Source: Arthrobacter sp. KBS0703 (GTDB lineage: Bacteria > Actinomycetota > Actinomycetes > Actinomycetales > Micrococcaceae). From it: a stretch of DNA of 64,000 nucleotides. Position 1 is the first letter of the stretch; each line of letters begins with the position of its first letter. The position numbers were made by a program, and so were the translations under genes. The DNA lies in assembly GCF_002008315.2 (NCBI RefSeq), contig NZ_MVDG02000001.1:3906001-3970000 (forward strand), read 5' to 3'. A model generated the notes under the pieces. The model was given only the letters and a program-made list of their open reading frames with translations, searched no databases and was not told the origin of the DNA. Of the stretch, positions 8,447 to 17,735 are shown one piece after another.

Positions 8447-9361
8447 GTGGCAAAATACTCACCCCAGGAACTCGCCAACGTCCTCAAGGAAGGACTGCTC
8501 TCCTTTCCGGTGACATCCTTCGACGCCGAGCTGCAGTTCGACGAAGAGAACTACCGCAAGCACCTGGCCTGGCAGACCAGCTACCCGGTGGCGGGCCTCT
8601 TCGCAGCGGGCGGCACGGGCGAAGGCTTTTCACTCACCCCCTCCGAGTCGGCACGCGTGGTGCGTGCCGCCGTCGAGGAAGTCGGAAGCCTGGTTCCGGT
8701 CCTGGCGTCAGCGGGCGGATCCACGGCTCAGGCCATCGAAAACGCCAAAGCGGCCGAAGCCGCCGGGGCCGAGGGCATCCTGCTTCTCCCGCCGTACCTG
8801 ACCGAAGCAGACCAAGGCGGCCTGATCGAGCACGTCAGCGCCATCTGCAAGGCGACATCGCTCGGCGTGATCATCTACAACCGCGCCAACGCGATCTACA
8901 AGGACACCACGGTGGCCACGCTGGCCGACCGCCACGAGAACCTGATCGGATTCAAGGACGGCGTGGGCGACCTCGAGCACGACGCCCGCGTCTACGCCAA
9001 GCTCGGCGACCGCCTGTTCTACCTCGGCGGCCTCCCCACGGCCGAAACCTTCGCGCTTCCGCTGCTGCAGCTCGGCATGAGCACCTACTCCAGCGCCATG
9101 TACAACTTCGTGCCGCAGTTCGCCCTCGACTTCTACCAGGATGTCCGCAACCAAGACCGCGCGGCCGTCAACAAGAAGCTCAACGAGTTCGTCATCCCCT
9201 ACCTGGACATCCGTGATCGCGTGAAGGGCTACTCTGTCTCCATCGTCAAGGGCGGCCTCGACGCGATCGGCCGCTCGGCCGGCGGAGTCCGCCCGCCGCT
9301 GCAGAACCTGGCACCGCAGGACCTCGCCGACCTCAAAGCCCTCATCGCCACCGTTTCCTGA
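8447..9361 (+). CDS. kdgD: 5-dehydro-4-deoxyglucarate dehydratase (DapA/NAL family)
   Basis: 304 aa (beta/alpha)8 enzyme that dehydrates and decarboxylates 5-keto-4-deoxy-D-glucarate to 2-oxoglutarate semialdehyde. Family marks: [15 protein letters not shown] substrate loop, the Tyr in [11 protein letters not shown] (near residue 144), and the Schiff-base Lys in [10 protein letters not shown] (near 170). Length is normal. A GTG start is preceded by AAGGA. It is followed after 35 bp by the semialdehyde dehydrogenase, and then gudD, which gives a complete glucarate-to-2-oxoglutarate route in one operon. Confidence 0.94.
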   Translation: MAKYSPQELANVLKEGLLSFPVTSFDAELQFDEENYRKHLAWQTSYPVAGLFAAGGTGEGFSLTPSESARVVRAAVEEVGSLVPVLASAGGSTAQAIENAKAAEAAGAEGILLLPPYLTEADQGGLIEHVSAICKATSLGVIIYNRANAIYKDTTVATLADRHENLIGFKDGVGDLEHDARVYAKLGDRLFYLGGLPTAETFALPLLQLGMSTYSSAMYNFVPQFALDFYQDVRNQDRAAVNKKLNEFVIPYLDIRDRVKGYSVSIVKGGLDAIGRSAGGVRPPLQNLAPQDLADLKALIATVS

Positions 9362-9395
9362 TCCACCTGATCCACGTCTCCTAGGAGGAACCACC

Positions 9396-11012
9396 GTGAC
9401 CCTCACCGGACACTCCCTGATTGCCGGCCAGCCGGTCGCCGGCGAAGGCAAAACCGCCTTCGGCTTCGACCCCGCCAGCAACGAACAGCTCGCCCCTGCC
9501 TACACGCTGATCACCGAAGATCAGCTCAAGGCAGCCACCGCGGCTGCGGCGGAGGCCTTCGAGTCCTTCAGCACGCTGGACCCCGATACCCACGCCGCCT
9601 TCCTGGACGCAATCGCGGACAACATCGAAGCCATCGGCGACGATCTGATCATCCGCGCCGGCCGGGAAACCGGGCTGCCGGCTGCCCGTCTGCAGGGTGA
9701 GCGTGCGCGCACCACGGGCCAGCTGCGGCTGTTCGCCAACGTGGTCCGCCAAGGCGACTTCCGCGGCGTCCGGATCGATCCGGCCCTGCCGGGCCGGAAG
9801 CCCCTGCCGCGCGCCGACATCCGCCAGCGCCAGATCCCACTCGGCCCGGTGGCCGTGTTCGGCGCGAGCAACTTCCCACTTGCCTTTTCGACGGCGGGAG
9901 GAGACACCGCCTCGGCCCTCGCCGCCGGCTGCCCGGTGGTCTTCAAGGCCCACAACGCCCACCCCGGCACCAGCGAACTGGTGGGCCAGGCCATTGTGAA
10001 GGCCGTCGAGAAAATCGGCCTTCACCCCGGCGTGTTCTCCCTCATCTACGGGCCCGGCAGCAGCATCGGCCAGGCCCTTGTGGCGGATCCCGTCATCAAG
10101 GCCGTCGGCTTCACCGGTTCCCAGAGCGCCGGCATCGCCCTGATGCGTACGGCGGCCGCGCGCCCCGAGCCGATTCCCGTCTACGCCGAAATGTCATCGC
10201 TCAACCCGGTCTTCGTCTTCCCCGGCGCGCTGAACGGCTCCGCCGAAAAAATTGACGCGCTGGCCCAGCAGTACGTCACCGCCGTCACTGGCAGCTCAGG
10301 GCAGCTCTGCACGTCCCCCGGCCTCCTGTTCGCGCCCGCCGGTGAGGCTGGCGACAAACTTGCTGCCGCCGTCGGACGCGCCGTGTCCGCCTGCGCCGGC
10401 CAGACCATGCTGACCGAAGGCATCGCCGCGTCCTGGAACTCCGGCGCCGAGGCGCTCGGCGGCGCCCACAACGTCAGCGTCGTCGGAAAAGGCACCGAGG
10501 GTGCCACCGAGAACGCGCCGGCCCCCACCATCTTTGGCACCGATATCCCAGAGTTTGTGTCCAACGATGTGCTGCACGCCGAAATCTTCGGCGCGGCCAG
10601 CCTGGTGATCCGCTACTCCACGGCCGAGGAACTGATTGAGGCGACCAAGCGGATCGAAGGGCAGCTCACCGCTTCGCTGCAGCTCACCGAAGAGGACTAC
10701 CCGACGGCGGCACGCCTGCTGCCGGCGCTCGAGCAGAAGGTGGGCCGCATCATCGTCAACGGCTGGCCCACCGGCGTCGAAGTGGGCCACGCCATGGTCC
10801 ACGGCGGCCCCTTCCCCGCGACATCGGACACGCGCACCACGTCCGTGGGCACGCTGGCCATCAACCGCTTCCTCCGGCCTGTCGCCTACCAGAACCTGCC
10901 GCAGGAACTGCTGCCGGCATCGCTGCAGGACGCCAATCCGTGGCAGTTGAACCGCCGGATCGACGGCATGGTCGAAGCCGCAGCCGACGCAGAGGATGAG
11001 GTCAACGCATGA
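9396..11012 (+). CDS. 2,5-dioxovalerate (2-oxoglutarate semialdehyde) dehydrogenase, NADP-type
   Basis: 538 aa aldehyde dehydrogenase completing the pathway by oxidising 2-oxoglutarate semialdehyde to 2-oxoglutarate. Visible residues: [15 protein letters not shown] cofactor-site motif, general base Glu in [12 protein letters not shown] (near 265), and nucleophilic Cys in [11 protein letters not shown] (near 304). The SSLNP form is typical of the KGSADH/AldH-III group. A near-perfect AGGAGG sits 8 nt before the GTG start. Its stop overlaps the ATG of gudD (ATGA). Confidence 0.93.
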   Translation: MTLTGHSLIAGQPVAGEGKTAFGFDPASNEQLAPAYTLITEDQLKAATAAAAEAFESFSTLDPDTHAAFLDAIADNIEAIGDDLIIRAGRETGLPAARLQGERARTTGQLRLFANVVRQGDFRGVRIDPALPGRKPLPRADIRQRQIPLGPVAVFGASNFPLAFSTAGGDTASALAAGCPVVFKAHNAHPGTSELVGQAIVKAVEKIGLHPGVFSLIYGPGSSIGQALVADPVIKAVGFTGSQSAGIALMRTAAARPEPIPVYAEMSSLNPVFVFPGALNGSAEKIDALAQQYVTAVTGSSGQLCTSPGLLFAPAGEAGDKLAAAVGRAVSACAGQTMLTEGIAASWNSGAEALGGAHNVSVVGKGTEGATENAPAPTIFGTDIPEFVSNDVLHAEIFGAASLVIRYSTAEELIEATKRIEGQLTASLQLTEEDYPTAARLLPALEQKVGRIIVNGWPTGVEVGHAMVHGGPFPATSDTRTTSVGTLAINRFLRPVAYQNLPQELLPASLQDANPWQLNRRIDGMVEAAADAEDEVNA

Positions 11013-12337
11013 GCACGCAGCCCACCGTCACCCGCGTCGAAGTGGTCCCGGTCGCCGGCCACGACAGCATGCTGATGAACCTCAGCGGCGCCCACGGACC
11101 GTTTTTCACCCGGAATATCGTCATCGTGACCGATTCGGACGGCCGCACCGGCCTCGGCGAAGTGCCCGGCGGCGAGAAGATCCGCACTACCATCGAGGAG
11201 GCCGGGGCACTGATCACCGGCAAGCCGGTGGCGCGCTACCGGTCCCTGCTGCGCGACATCGCGGCCGAATTCGCCGACCGTGAGGCCGGCGGCCGCGGCC
11301 TGCAGACATTTGACCTGCGCACCACCGTCCACGCCGTCACCTCCGTCGAGTCCGCGCTCCTGGACCTCCACGGCCAGTTCCTCGGCGTCCCGGTCGCCGA
11401 GCTACTCGGCGACGGCCAGCAGCGGACGTCGGTGCCCATGCTGGGCTACCTCTTCTTTGTCGGCGACCACAGCAGGACCGATCTGCCCTACCTCGTGGAG
11501 GACGCGCCGTCGGACCGGTGGGAGAAGCTGCGCCGCCAGGAGGCCATGACCCCCAAGGCAGTGGTTGCCTTGGCCGAGGCCGCGCAGGAACGCTACGGAT
11601 TCAGCGATTTCAAGCTCAAGGGCGGAGTACTGTCCGGCGATGACGAGGTTGACGTGGTCACGGCGCTAGCCAAGCGCTTCCCCGAAGCGCGAGTCACGCT
11701 CGATCCCAACGGCGGCTGGCTCCTTGAGGAAGCCATCAGGCTCGGCAAGCGGATGCAGGGCGTCGTCGCGTACGCCGAGGACCCCTGCGGCGCCGAGGGG
11801 CGCTTCTCCGGCCGCGAAGTGATGGCCGAATTCCGCCGCGCCACCGGCCTGAAGACGGCCACCAACATGATCGCCACGGACTGGCGGGAGATGTCGCACG
11901 CCATCCGCAGCAACGCCGTCGACATTCCGCTGGCCGATCCGCACTTCTGGACGATGCACGGATCCGTCCGGGTGGCGCAGATGTGCCACGAGTTCGGCCT
12001 CACCTGGGGCTCGCACTCGAACAACCACTTCGACATCTCGCTGGCCATGTTCACCCACACCGGAGCCGCCGCACCGGGCGAGATCACGGCGCTGGACACG
12101 CACTGGATCTGGCAGGACGGCCAGGGCCTGACCAAGGAGCCACTGCAGATCAGGGACGGCGCCATCGAGGTTCCGGACGCCCCGGGACTCGGCATCGAAC
12201 TGGACCGCGAGGCCCTGGACAAGGCTCACCAGTTGTACCTCAAGCACGGCCTCGACGCCCGGGACGACAGCATCGGCATGCAGTACTACATCGACGGCTG
12301 GTCCTTCGACCCGAAGCGACCCTGCCTGGTGCGGTAG
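11009..12337 (+). CDS. gudD: D-glucarate dehydratase
   Basis: 442 aa, enolase superfamily. Converts D-glucarate (and idarate) to 5-keto-4-deoxyglucarate. The sequence keeps the canonical GlucD signature set: FKLKGGVL (KxK near residue 201), [40 protein letters not shown], and [15 protein letters not shown] with the catalytic His near 336, then THWIWQ. Matches the classical enzyme more closely than the paralogue at 6956. Translationally coupled to the preceding dehydrogenase and supplies the substrate of KdgD. Confidence 0.96.
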   Translation: MSTQPTVTRVEVVPVAGHDSMLMNLSGAHGPFFTRNIVIVTDSDGRTGLGEVPGGEKIRTTIEEAGALITGKPVARYRSLLRDIAAEFADREAGGRGLQTFDLRTTVHAVTSVESALLDLHGQFLGVPVAELLGDGQQRTSVPMLGYLFFVGDHSRTDLPYLVEDAPSDRWEKLRRQEAMTPKAVVALAEAAQERYGFSDFKLKGGVLSGDDEVDVVTALAKRFPEARVTLDPNGGWLLEEAIRLGKRMQGVVAYAEDPCGAEGRFSGREVMAEFRRATGLKTATNMIATDWREMSHAIRSNAVDIPLADPHFWTMHGSVRVAQMCHEFGLTWGSHSNNHFDISLAMFTHTGAAAPGEITALDTHWIWQDGQGLTKEPLQIRDGAIEVPDAPGLGIELDREALDKAHQLYLKHGLDARDDSIGMQYYIDGWSFDPKRPCLVR

Positions 12338-12357
12338 AAAGTAACTAGTCCTTCCGC

Positions 12358-12391
12358 ACGGCCGGGCCTCCCCCACATGAGGCTCGGCCGT
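12358..12391 (+). terminator. Hairpin after gudD
   Basis: ACGGCCGgGCCT (12358-12369) pairs with AGGCtCGGCCGT (12380-12391) around a 10-nt loop, 21 bp after the gudD stop. No obvious U-run follows. Likely end of the aldarate operon. Confidence 0.5.
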
Positions 12392-12428
12392 TCGGCCACG
12401 TGTACACAGATAAATAGAAGGGCGCAGA

Positions 12429-13208
12429 GTGCTCGGCGTTGTCTCCGGAATACTCATCGTCTCCGCGGTCATCGCCGTCGGCTATCTGGCGGCCAGGCTG
12501 CGGATCCTGGGCCCCGAGGTCCAGGGCGCGCTCACCCGCACGGCCTTCTACATCACCAACCCGGCCCTGCTCTTCACGGTGGTGGCCGGCAGCTACGCCA
12601 ACGCCAACAACATCGGCATTCCCGTGTCCCTCTACGCGGTGGGCACGGCCCAGCATGTGGCGCCGGTGCTGCTGGTGCAGATCCTTGTCATGGCCCCGTT
12701 CTACCTCACCGTCTTGGGGCTGGCAGGGGGCTCGAAGATTTCCTGGAGGCGGCTGCTGGTCCAGCCCTTCGCCAACCCGATGATCATCGCCTCCGGGCTC
12801 GGCGCCGCGGCGGCACTGACCGGCTGGACGGCGCCGGACCTGCTGCAGAAGCCGATCGACATGCTGGCCGGCGGTGCAGTCCCCATGGTCCTGCTCGCCT
12901 TTGGACTGTCACTGGCCGGCAAGGCTCCCCTGCAAAAGGACGACGGCCGCACCGAAACGCTCGTGGCAACCTTCCTCAAGATCGCCGTGATGCCCCTCAT
13001 TGTCTGGGTGCTGGGCCGCTTCGTCTTCGGACTCGAGGGGCAGCACCTGCTCGCCAGCGTGATCATGGCCGCGCTCCCCACCGCCCAGAACGTCTTTCTT
13101 TTCGCATCGCCCTACGGCCGGGGCATGAGCGTGGCCAGGGATGTCATCCTCTGCACCACGCTCCTCAGCGTGGGTGCACTGCTGCTGGTGGCGTGGGCTG
13201 TCGGATAG
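12429..13208 (+). CDS. AEC-family permease, apparently with an internal deletion
   Basis: Auxin-efflux-carrier-type membrane transporter, 259 aa from a GTG start. The family is usually about 300-320 aa. The N-terminal helices (VVSGILIVSAVIAVGYLAARL, then FYITNPALLFTVVA) run straight into GSYANANNIGIPVSLYAVG, which in relatives lies about 50 residues later, after another membrane segment and a loop. The reading frame is kept, so an in-frame loss of roughly 150 bp near 12590 is likely. Function with a helix missing is doubtful. Substrate unknown; position after the aldarate operon suggests a carboxylate. Confidence 0.75.
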   Translation: MLGVVSGILIVSAVIAVGYLAARLRILGPEVQGALTRTAFYITNPALLFTVVAGSYANANNIGIPVSLYAVGTAQHVAPVLLVQILVMAPFYLTVLGLAGGSKISWRRLLVQPFANPMIIASGLGAAAALTGWTAPDLLQKPIDMLAGGAVPMVLLAFGLSLAGKAPLQKDDGRTETLVATFLKIAVMPLIVWVLGRFVFGLEGQHLLASVIMAALPTAQNVFLFASPYGRGMSVARDVILCTTLLSVGALLLVAWAVG

Positions 13209-13333
13209 GTACTTGCTGTTGCAGGTACGGGGTCGGTGGATAGATAGGGCGCCCCTCCTAGCTGTCCTGGTTGGCAACCCTCCTTGCAGGCCGGCGCGGC
13301 TTAATTGTCTGACCCCTCTGGGAGAGTTTCCCT

Positions 13334-15193
13334 ATGGAAGCCATTGGGGAATGCGCAGCGGGTTACGCCGCGGGCCGGGCGGTCACGCCGGGCCTTGGCG
13401 CGGTTGCCCTGCTGCGGAGCCGCCGGCTGCGCAGCGTTCCTGCTTCTGCCTTCCGCACGGATTGCGTGGCGTCCGACGGCGGTGCTGCCGCCGGCCGGTC
13501 TGTCACCGCTGCGTCGTTCACGGATTCAGCCTTCAGCGGCAGCGCGAGCGACTACCTCGAGTGCTGCCTGGTGCTGCTGGAGGCCGCCGTCGAATCCGCA
13601 CCCGGTGAGCTGGCCCTGGCCGGTTTCGCGGAGGCCGCGGATTTCGCCGGGCTCGCCGAGGAGATCTCCCGCCGGGCCGAATACCTGCAGGTACTCGCGG
13701 CGGGGGCCGTGGACCGGACCCGCACCGAAGCGATCAACGCCGCCGGACCCGCAAGCAAAGCCGCCGGCTGGACCACCGGCTGGGGCCACGACACCGAAGC
13801 CGCGGATGACGACGGCACCGCCGCTGCTGGTGCCTCCAGCTCCGCCGCCGGTTCCGCGGGGCCAAGCTCCGCCGACATGTGCTCTGCCGGCTCTGTCCCG
13901 GCGGTGTCGCCGGCCGATGACGGGTGCCGGAACACCGCGGAGTTCCTGCGGATCCGGCTACGGATCGGCGCCGGGGAAGCCCGCCGCCGTCTCGCCCTGG
14001 CCTCCGCCGTCCTCCCCCGCACCGGCATCACCGGCCAGCCCCTGCCCCCGGCCTGCGAAGAAACCGCCGCCGCCCTCGCCACCGGCACCATCGCCTCCCG
14101 CGCCGGCACCATCATCACCACCGCCCTGGACCGCGTCCGCCACATCGCCGCACCCGAGGACCTCGCCCGGATGGAACACGTCCTGACCCGCACCGCGACC
14201 ACCAACGACCAGGACTTCCTCACCCGCATCACCCAGCGCTGGACCGACGCCATCGACCAGGACGGCACCGAACCCAGCGAAGAAGACCTCCGCCACCGCC
14301 AAGGCGCCTTCCTCCGCCGCCCCCGCCGCGGACTCCACCACCTCGAAATCTTCGCCACCCCCGACCAATACGAACACCTCCTCACCGTCATGAACACCGC
14401 CACCAACCCCCGCACCCCACTCACCACCGGCCCCGGAAACAGCGACGCAGACGGCGAGAACGGCACCACCACGGACACGAACGAAGGCACCGCTGCGGGA
14501 CCTCACACCGGGCCGGGATTCGGCGCCGCAGCCGAGGCCGCCGCCGACACCGCCCACCTGGAACGCCGCACCCGGCCCCAACAACTCCTCGACGGCCTCA
14601 TCGGCGCCTGCAAAACCGCCCTCGCCACCGCAACCCTGCCCGCCACCGGCGGCCTCCGGCCCCAGGTCATGGTCACCATCAGCTACCAGGACCTCCTCAA
14701 CCGCCTCGAGACCACCGCCACCAACGGACCCCGCTACAACACCACCGCGGGCGGGCCTCCAGGCACCGCGACCGGCACCGGAACGTTCACCTACACCGGC
14801 CCCGTCACCCCCGCCACCATCCGCAAAATCGCCTGCGACGCCGACATCATCCCCATCCTCCTCGGCAGCGAAGGCCGCATCCTCGACATCGGCCGCACCA
14901 CCCGCATCTTCCCGCCCCACATCCGCAAAGCCATCACCGCCCGCGACCAAGGCTGCACCTTCCCCAACTGCACCATCCCCGCCCCCTGGTGCGAAGCCCA
15001 CCACACCACCTACTGGTCACACGGCGGACCCACCAACACCGACAACGGCACACTCCTCTGCACCCACCACCACCACCTCATCCACAAAGAACAATGGACC
15101 ATCCACATGCAAACCGGCATCCCCTGGTTCATCCCCCCACCCCACATCGACCCCAAACAAACACCCCGCCGCAACCACCAACACCGCAACTAA
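13334..15193 (+). CDS. DUF222/HNH endonuclease-domain protein
   Basis: 619 aa member of the actinobacterial DUF222-HNH (13E12-like) family. Residues from about 70 to 330 carry the DUF222 pattern (AGEARRRLALASAVLPRTG, GLHHLEIFATPDQYEHLL). The HNH nuclease motif is near the C-terminus: CTFPNCTIPAPWCEAHHTTYW, then GGPTNTDNGTLLCTHHHHLIHKEQW, with the Cys pairs, His and Asn expected for a zinc-bound HNH fold. A Gly/Thr/Asn-rich variable linker lies near 370-400. Such genes are multicopy in Arthrobacter-like genomes; the biological role is unknown. Codons are extremely C-rich from 14000 onward. Confidence 0.85.
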   Translation: MEAIGECAAGYAAGRAVTPGLGAVALLRSRRLRSVPASAFRTDCVASDGGAAAGRSVTAASFTDSAFSGSASDYLECCLVLLEAAVESAPGELALAGFAEAADFAGLAEEISRRAEYLQVLAAGAVDRTRTEAINAAGPASKAAGWTTGWGHDTEAADDDGTAAAGASSSAAGSAGPSSADMCSAGSVPAVSPADDGCRNTAEFLRIRLRIGAGEARRRLALASAVLPRTGITGQPLPPACEETAAALATGTIASRAGTIITTALDRVRHIAAPEDLARMEHVLTRTATTNDQDFLTRITQRWTDAIDQDGTEPSEEDLRHRQGAFLRRPRRGLHHLEIFATPDQYEHLLTVMNTATNPRTPLTTGPGNSDADGENGTTTDTNEGTAAGPHTGPGFGAAAEAAADTAHLERRTRPQQLLDGLIGACKTALATATLPATGGLRPQVMVTISYQDLLNRLETTATNGPRYNTTAGGPPGTATGTGTFTYTGPVTPATIRKIACDADIIPILLGSEGRILDIGRTTRIFPPHIRKAITARDQGCTFPNCTIPAPWCEAHHTTYWSHGGPTNTDNGTLLCTHHHHLIHKEQWTIHMQTGIPWFIPPPHIDPKQTPRRNHQHRN

Positions 15194-15290
15194 ACCCACC
15201 GGGAGGCCGCGCTAGGGGCAGCGACCGTGCGGAGCCGGCAGAACGCACTGTGCGGCTGCCGCATTCTCCCGGGGACCATTTCCCGCCATT

Positions 15291-15305
15291 ACTTGTAATA
15301 CAAGT
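15291..15305. promoter_or_regulatory. FadR/GntR-type operator upstream of the talarate/galactarate dehydratase
   Basis: ACTTGTAATACAAGT is a perfect 15-bp inverted repeat with a single central base. It fits the FadR-subfamily GntR consensus T-n-GT-n3-AC-n-A. A further half site ACTTGTA follows at 15311-15317. It lies 60 bp upstream of the dehydratase start, and the next gene but one is an FCD-domain GntR regulator, the obvious candidate to bind it. Confidence 0.6.
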
Positions 15306-15365
15306 TTGCTACTTGTAGCCTAAGAAGTGCGGGCGATGTTGCCCCCTAGTCTTCAAGGAGAACCC

Positions 15366-16493
15366 ATGAGTACGGTCGACCTCATCCGGCACGTCAAACT
15401 TTCCACGGCGAGGCTCCCGCTGGCCGTCCCGATCAGCGACGCCAAGGTCTTCACCGGACGCCAGAAGCCCATGACCGAGGTTGTCTTCCTCTTCGCCGAA
15501 ATCACCACCGAGCAGGGACACAGCGGCATCGGGTTCAGCTACTCCAAACGCGCCGGCGGACCTGCCCAGTACGCCCACGCCAAGGAAGTCGCCGAAGGCA
15601 TCATCGGCGAGGACCCCAACGACATCGGCAAGATCTACACCAAGCTTCTCTGGGCCGGCGCCTCCGTGGGCCGCTCCGGCGTGGCAACCCAATCACTGGC
15701 CGCCATCGACATCGCCCTGTACGACCTGAAGGCCAAGCGTGCCGGCCTGCCCCTGGCCAAACTCCTAGGCTCCTACCGCGATTCCGTCCAGACCTACAAC
15801 ACCTCCGGCGGCTTCCTCAACGCCACCCTGGATGAGGTCAAAGCACGCGCCACCCAGTCCATCAACGAGGGAATCGGCGGCATCAAAATCAAGGTCGGCC
15901 TCCCCGATAGCAGAGAGGACCTTCGCCGCGTCGCCGGCATCCGCGAACACATCGGCTGGGACGTGCCGCTCATGGTGGACGCCAACCAGCAGTGGGACCG
16001 CGCCACCGCACTGCGCATGGGGCGCCAGCTCGAGGAATTCAACCTCGTGTGGATTGAAGAGCCGCTGGACGCCTACGACTTCGAGGGCCATGCCCACCTC
16101 GCCTCCGTCCTCGACACGCCCATCGCCACCGGCGAGATGCTGGCTTCGGTGGCCGAGCACAAGGGCCTCATCAACGCCAACGGCTGCGACATCATCCAAC
16201 CCGACGCTCCCCGCGTCGGCGGCATTACACAGTTCCTCCGCCTCGCCGCCCTCGCGGACGAACGCGGCCTGGGCCTGGCACCGCACTTCGCCATGGAGAT
16301 CCACCTGCACCTCGCCGCCGCCTACCCGCGCGAACCGTGGGTGGAACACTTCGACTGGCTCGATCCCCTGTTCAACGAGCGCATCGAAACCAAGAATGGA
16401 CGCATGATCGTTCCCGACCGTCCGGGGCTGGGCGTGAGCCTCAGCGACCAGGCACGCGCCTGGACCACCGAGGCCGTGGAGTTCGGCGCGTAA
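15366..16493 (+). CDS. L-talarate/galactarate dehydratase-type enolase-superfamily enzyme
   Basis: 375 aa. The start at ATG 15366 is preferred over an upstream in-frame codon at 15327 because AAGGAGA lies 5 nt before it. Visible: GIKIKVGL (KxK near residues 175-177), LMVDANQQWD and VWIEEPLDAYDFEGHA (metal ligands), TGEMLASVAEH, CDIIQPDAPRVGG, and APHFAMEIHLHLAAAYP with WVEHFDWLDPLFNER. This set resembles characterised TalrD/GalrD enzymes, which dehydrate galactarate or L-talarate to 5-keto-4-deoxyglucarate, the substrate of kdgD in this window. The GntR gene follows 10 bp later. Confidence 0.85.
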   Translation: MSTVDLIRHVKLSTARLPLAVPISDAKVFTGRQKPMTEVVFLFAEITTEQGHSGIGFSYSKRAGGPAQYAHAKEVAEGIIGEDPNDIGKIYTKLLWAGASVGRSGVATQSLAAIDIALYDLKAKRAGLPLAKLLGSYRDSVQTYNTSGGFLNATLDEVKARATQSINEGIGGIKIKVGLPDSREDLRRVAGIREHIGWDVPLMVDANQQWDRATALRMGRQLEEFNLVWIEEPLDAYDFEGHAHLASVLDTPIATGEMLASVAEHKGLINANGCDIIQPDAPRVGGITQFLRLAALADERGLGLAPHFAMEIHLHLAAAYPREPWVEHFDWLDPLFNERIETKNGRMIVPDRPGLGVSLSDQARAWTTEAVEFGA

Positions 16494-16503
16494 TCTTGAA
16501 CCC

Positions 16504-17208
16504 ATGAGCCGGAACCTGACCGCGGACCTCGCCGCCGATCTTCGCGCCCGCATTGTCGACGGCGCCATACAGCCCGGCGACAAGCTGCCGAGCGAAAACA
16601 CGCTGATCAGCGAGTTCGGCGTCAGCCGCACGGTGGTCCGTTCCGCGCTCACCCGGCTTCAGGCCGAAGGACTCGTGGAAACCGAGCGGGGGCGGGGCAG
16701 CTTTGCGCTGACCCCGCCTCCGGACGGGCCGACGTCGGCCCGAGGCACCCGCGCTGTGGTCACCATGGAGGACCGCCTGCACCTGCTTGAGTTCCGCATG
16801 GGCGTCGAGTCCGAGGCCGCCGCTCTGGCAGCAAGGAATCGCACCGACCGCCAGCTGAAGGTTGTCCTGCGAGCCCTCGAAGAGTTCACCGCCAGCGTAG
16901 GGCACCCGGCGCACGCCATGAAATCCGACTACGACTTCCACCGTGCGGTCGCCGCGGCCTCCGGAAATCCGTTCTATTCCGACTGCCTCGCGTCCCTGGG
17001 CCAGACCATGATCGCCATGCCCCGGACCCGGCTGATGACGGGCGTTGAGCACTACGCCCGCGACCACTTCGACCAGGTGGTCCACGAACACGGGTCCATC
17101 TACGCTGCCATCGCAGAAGGTGACGAATCGTCGTCGTCGGCCGCCATGCGCAACCATTTGGCGAATTCCCGGCGCCGCCTGCGCGCCCCGGCGCCGGCCG
17201 CCGGCTGA
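16504..17208 (+). CDS. GntR-family regulator, FadR subfamily (FCD domain)
   Basis: 234 aa. The N-terminal winged helix reads GAIQPGDKLPSENTLISEFGVSRTVVRSAL, the FadR-type form. It is followed by an all-helical FCD effector domain (LLEFRMGVESEAAALAARN, DYDFHRAVAAASGN, HEHGSIYAAIAEGD), whose Asp/His residues normally bind a metal and an organic-acid ligand. It lies directly downstream of the galactarate-type dehydratase and probably acts on the palindrome at 15291, repressing until an aldarate or its keto product appears. Confidence 0.92.
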   Translation: MSRNLTADLAADLRARIVDGAIQPGDKLPSENTLISEFGVSRTVVRSALTRLQAEGLVETERGRGSFALTPPPDGPTSARGTRAVVTMEDRLHLLEFRMGVESEAAALAARNRTDRQLKVVLRALEEFTASVGHPAHAMKSDYDFHRAVAAASGNPFYSDCLASLGQTMIAMPRTRLMTGVEHYARDHFDQVVHEHGSIYAAIAEGDESSSSAAMRNHLANSRRRLRAPAPAAG

Positions 17209-17274
17209 CAACGGGGCCGCTCTACGGGCGGCATCCTGCGATCGGGGCTTCGCCATTCCTTCAAGGTATTCGGT

Positions 17275-17320
17275 AATGCAAATTTTGTGTTGGACGCGCA
17301 TCGCGGGTGGCCAATACAGT
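17275..17320 (+). promoter_or_regulatory. Putative promoter of the truncated MFS gene
   Basis: TTGGAC (17290-17295) and TACAGT (17315-17320) with a 19-bp spacer. AATGCA lies at 17275-17280, 9 bp before the -35. The layout is the same as at the tctC and hydroxyacid dehydrogenase genes, suggesting shared control. Confidence 0.4.
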
Positions 17321-17431
17321 GAGTGAAATCGCTGTGGCGCTGGCCACAGATCTATCGCCCGTCGCCAGTCGACCCGCGTCGCCTATTCAAAGGAATTACC
17401 CAGGCAGTCTGTAGACACCGCTGTCACGGAC

Positions 17432-17735
17432 GTGGCACACGCCACGAAGAAGTTTTTCAAGCGTGTTCTGCCCATCATGCTGGTCATGCTCGTATGCAAC
17501 GAGCTGAACCTGTCCAACATCGGCTATGCCCATGAGCACCTCGAAGCCGACGTGGGCATCGGCGCCGCCGCCTACGGCTTCGGCGCCGGTCTGTTCTTCA
17601 TCGCCTACGCCATCTTCGAACTCCCCAGCAACGTGATGATGGAGAAGTTCGGCGCAAAGGTGTGGCTGACACGGATCATGATCAGCTGGGGCATCGTCTC
17701 CTTCCTCATGGCCTTCGTGCGGCACCACCTCAAGG
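17432..17735 (+). pseudogene. MFS aldarate-type permease, N-terminal fragment
   Basis: The reading frame from GTG 17432 gives KKFFKRVLPIMLVMLVCNELN, GYAHEHLEADVGIGAAAYGFG, AYAIFELPSNVMMEKFG and TRIMISWGIVSFLMAFV, the first three to four membrane segments of an anion:cation-symporter-family MFS permease (phthalate/glucarate type, normally about 430 aa). Similarity stops near 17725-17735; beyond it the DNA codes on the other strand for a binding protein. A good SD (AAAGGA at 17389-17394) has no start codon at the right distance, so the true start may also be damaged. Non-functional as written. Confidence 0.8.

Noticed and set aside
13924..15318. 464-codon Pro/His/Arg-rich ORF within the HNH gene
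   Set aside because: A second frame forced open by extreme C bias; the DUF222/HNH frame explains the DNA.
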